From assembly GCA_947459055.1 (NCBI GenBank), contig CANHCG010000149.1, positions 1-5,397 of the forward strand: a stretch of DNA of 5,397 nucleotides. Direction: 5' to 3'. Each line of letters starts with the position of its first letter. Position 1 is the stretch's first letter. Of this stretch, positions 4,233 through 5,397 are shown piece after piece. The stretch is from Cytophagaceae bacterium. GTDB lineage: Bacteria; Bacteroidota; Bacteroidia; Cytophagales; Spirosomataceae. The position numbers were made by a program, and so were the translations under genes. The notes beneath the pieces are model-generated. The model saw only the letters and a list, made by a program, of their open reading frames with translations. It did no database searches and had not been told where the DNA came from.

Positions 4233-5397
4233 CTAGTCAAACAATTGAATTCGTTTGTTTTGAATAATCGGTTTCGCCCAAAAACCTATACTGAAAATAT
4301 AAGCCAAACTGATGAACAAAATGCCCATCCCCATTTGTAAACCCCAATGATCCCCGATCCAACCTACCAAAAACGGAACAATCGCCCCACCAATAATCCC
4401 CGTCACAATAATGCCCGAGAAAGAACCATGGTGCTTGTCGACCGAATTTAAGGCCAACGAAAAAATCACCGGATAAATCACCGAGGCAAAAAAACCGACC
4501 AACGGAAATGCCACCAACGCATACCCAACAGGCCCCCAAAGCGCAAAACCCAGCGAAATCATCGCCAATAACGTAAACGAAGACAACACCCACCGACTAT
4601 CCATGATTTTCAACAACACCAAACCCAATATCCCCCCAGCCGTCATTAAGCCCCAAAAATACGCCACCGTATCTGCCCCAACCGTCTGCGGATCCACCTT
4701 GTGATAGGTCGCTAAAAATTGCGATATCCAATTCGCCACCCCTTGTTCCGTTCCCACATAACACAACATCGCGAAAAAATATAAAAGCACATATTTGTTT
4801 TTGAATAACTCGATATGAGTGGCTAAAGGCCCCGCTTTTTCATCTTCCTGAAGTTCTACTTTGGGGAATTTGGATACATAAATCACCCCTATCATCCCAA
4901 TGCAAATCGCCACAAACAGAAAATAAAGTGAAATCCAAGATAAATTTTCTGGCAAATAGGTAAAAATGGCGGACATCCAATTGGACTCCGTCTGAGCTAA
5001 TTTTTTTTGACTCAAAAAATATTGATAAACCATAGGACTTAGGAAGGAAGCAAAGCCAAAAGTCAACTGCCCCATCACCGAATAAAATGCATAATGTTCC
5101 TCCCCACCCGCAGTCCGGAGGAGTGGATTAATGACCACTTGCAACATCGCCATGCCGCAACCAATCAGAAAAAGCGACAAAATAGCCGATAAATAGTTCG
5201 GGAAAATGACCATCAACATCGAACCCAAACAGGCCAATCCAAACGCAAAAACCATCACCTTTTTCTCTTGATAGATCTCCAAAAACATCCCCGCCGGAAT
5301 GGACATAATCCCATAAGCAATGAAAAAAGCAAATGGGAGCAAGGCTACTAGCGTGAGGTTTAAGTGGAATCCTTGAATGATATCCGGAATTAGCGGA
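4233..5397 (-). CDS. MFS sugar transporter, FHS (fucose/glucose/galactose symporter)-like, 5' end beyond window
   Basis: Inner-membrane major facilitator, probably a proton-coupled sugar symporter. The frame stays open through the right edge (visible residues PLIPDIIQGFHLNLTLVALL first), so the TTG at 5342 is not the start. The 387 visible residues lack roughly the first 20-45 of a family about 410-440 long, including TM1. About eleven hydrophobic helices are visible, with a charged central loop (KVELQEDEKAGPL, 179-191) between the two halves. FHS-like landmarks are GIMSIPAGM (29-37), GMAMLQVVINPLLR (81-94), CYVGTEQGVANWISQFL (212-228) and SVIYPVIFSLAL then GSFSGIIVTGIIGGAIVP (305-341). The sugar cannot be told from sequence. 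It precedes the exported nucleoside-hydrolase-like gene on the same strand (129 bases between), so a released sugar might be its substrate (inference). It ends QLFD-TAG, followed at once by a C8 run and palindrome copy 3. Confidence 0.92.
   Translation of the reverse strand, partial: PLIPDIIQGFHLNLTLVALLPFAFFIAYGIMSIPAGMFLEIYQEKKVMVFAFGLACLGSMLMVIFPNYLSAILSLFLIGCGMAMLQVVINPLLRTAGGEEHYAFYSVMGQLTFGFASFLSPMVYQYFLSQKKLAQTESNWMSAIFTYLPENLSWISLYFLFVAICIGMIGVIYVSKFPKVELQEDEKAGPLATHIELFKNKYVLLYFFAMLCYVGTEQGVANWISQFLATYHKVDPQTVGADTVAYFWGLMTAGGILGLVLLKIMDSRWVLSSFTLLAMISLGFALWGPVGYALVAFPLVGFFASVIYPVIFSLALNSVDKHHGSFSGIIVTGIIGGAIVPFLVGWIGDHWGLQMGMGILFISLAYIFSIGFWAKPIIQNKRIQLFD

Noticed and set aside
4237..4593. 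118-codon minus-strand ORF rich in Gly, Phe and Val
   Set aside because: It is a shifted-frame shadow of the MFS transporter, whose frame carries the FHS-like motifs throughout.
1..5397. CRISPR array, tRNA, rRNA, insertion sequence or transposase
   Set aside because: I saw no regularly spaced repeats, cloverleaf, rRNA segment or transposase-like reading frame. The only multi-copy element is the palindrome.

Overview
The window looks like chromosomal DNA of a member of the Bacteroidota, most likely a Cytophagales-type bacterium. This is inferred from protein style: a cobalamin-binding radical SAM protein with the HGCYWGKCTFCD motif, a Sde182/DUF1593 nucleoside-hydrolase-like secreted protein, and an FHS-type sugar transporter of the Bacteroidota kind. 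A tiny Lys/Glu-rich protein and starts without clear Shine-Dalgarno sequences fit the same picture. All intact genes lie on the minus strand, so transcription runs from right to left.

From right to left: 4233-5397 is an MFS sugar transporter whose N-terminus lies beyond the right edge. A 12-bp-stem palindrome (4181-4226) follows it closely. At 2775-4103 is an exported Sde182/DUF1593 protein that lacks any ATG start able to include its signal peptide. About 720 bases (2056-2774) then hold no intact gene. They contain a second palindrome copy and two broken gene remnants on opposite strands: the C-terminal end of an AraC-family regulator (plus strand, in-frame stop) and the C-terminal end of an S74 intramolecular-chaperone or tail-fibre-like protein (minus strand, frameshift and stops). 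Next come a 35-residue Lys-rich small gene (1948-2055), the third palindrome copy (1895-1931), and a B12-binding-type radical SAM protein (1-1841) that runs off the left edge.

The transporter and the nucleoside-hydrolase-like protein may form a small sugar or nucleoside/glycoside uptake unit (inference from adjacency and strand only). The radical SAM protein has no visible functional link to them. The most notable non-coding structure is a three-copy intergenic palindrome in constant orientation, with a compensatory base-pair change. Each copy lies downstream of a minus-strand gene. I do not see a CRISPR array, tRNA, rRNA, transposase or a convincing new defence or biosynthetic system. The oddities are the decayed region, the palindrome family, the small Lys-rich gene and the CX4CX2C cluster motif.
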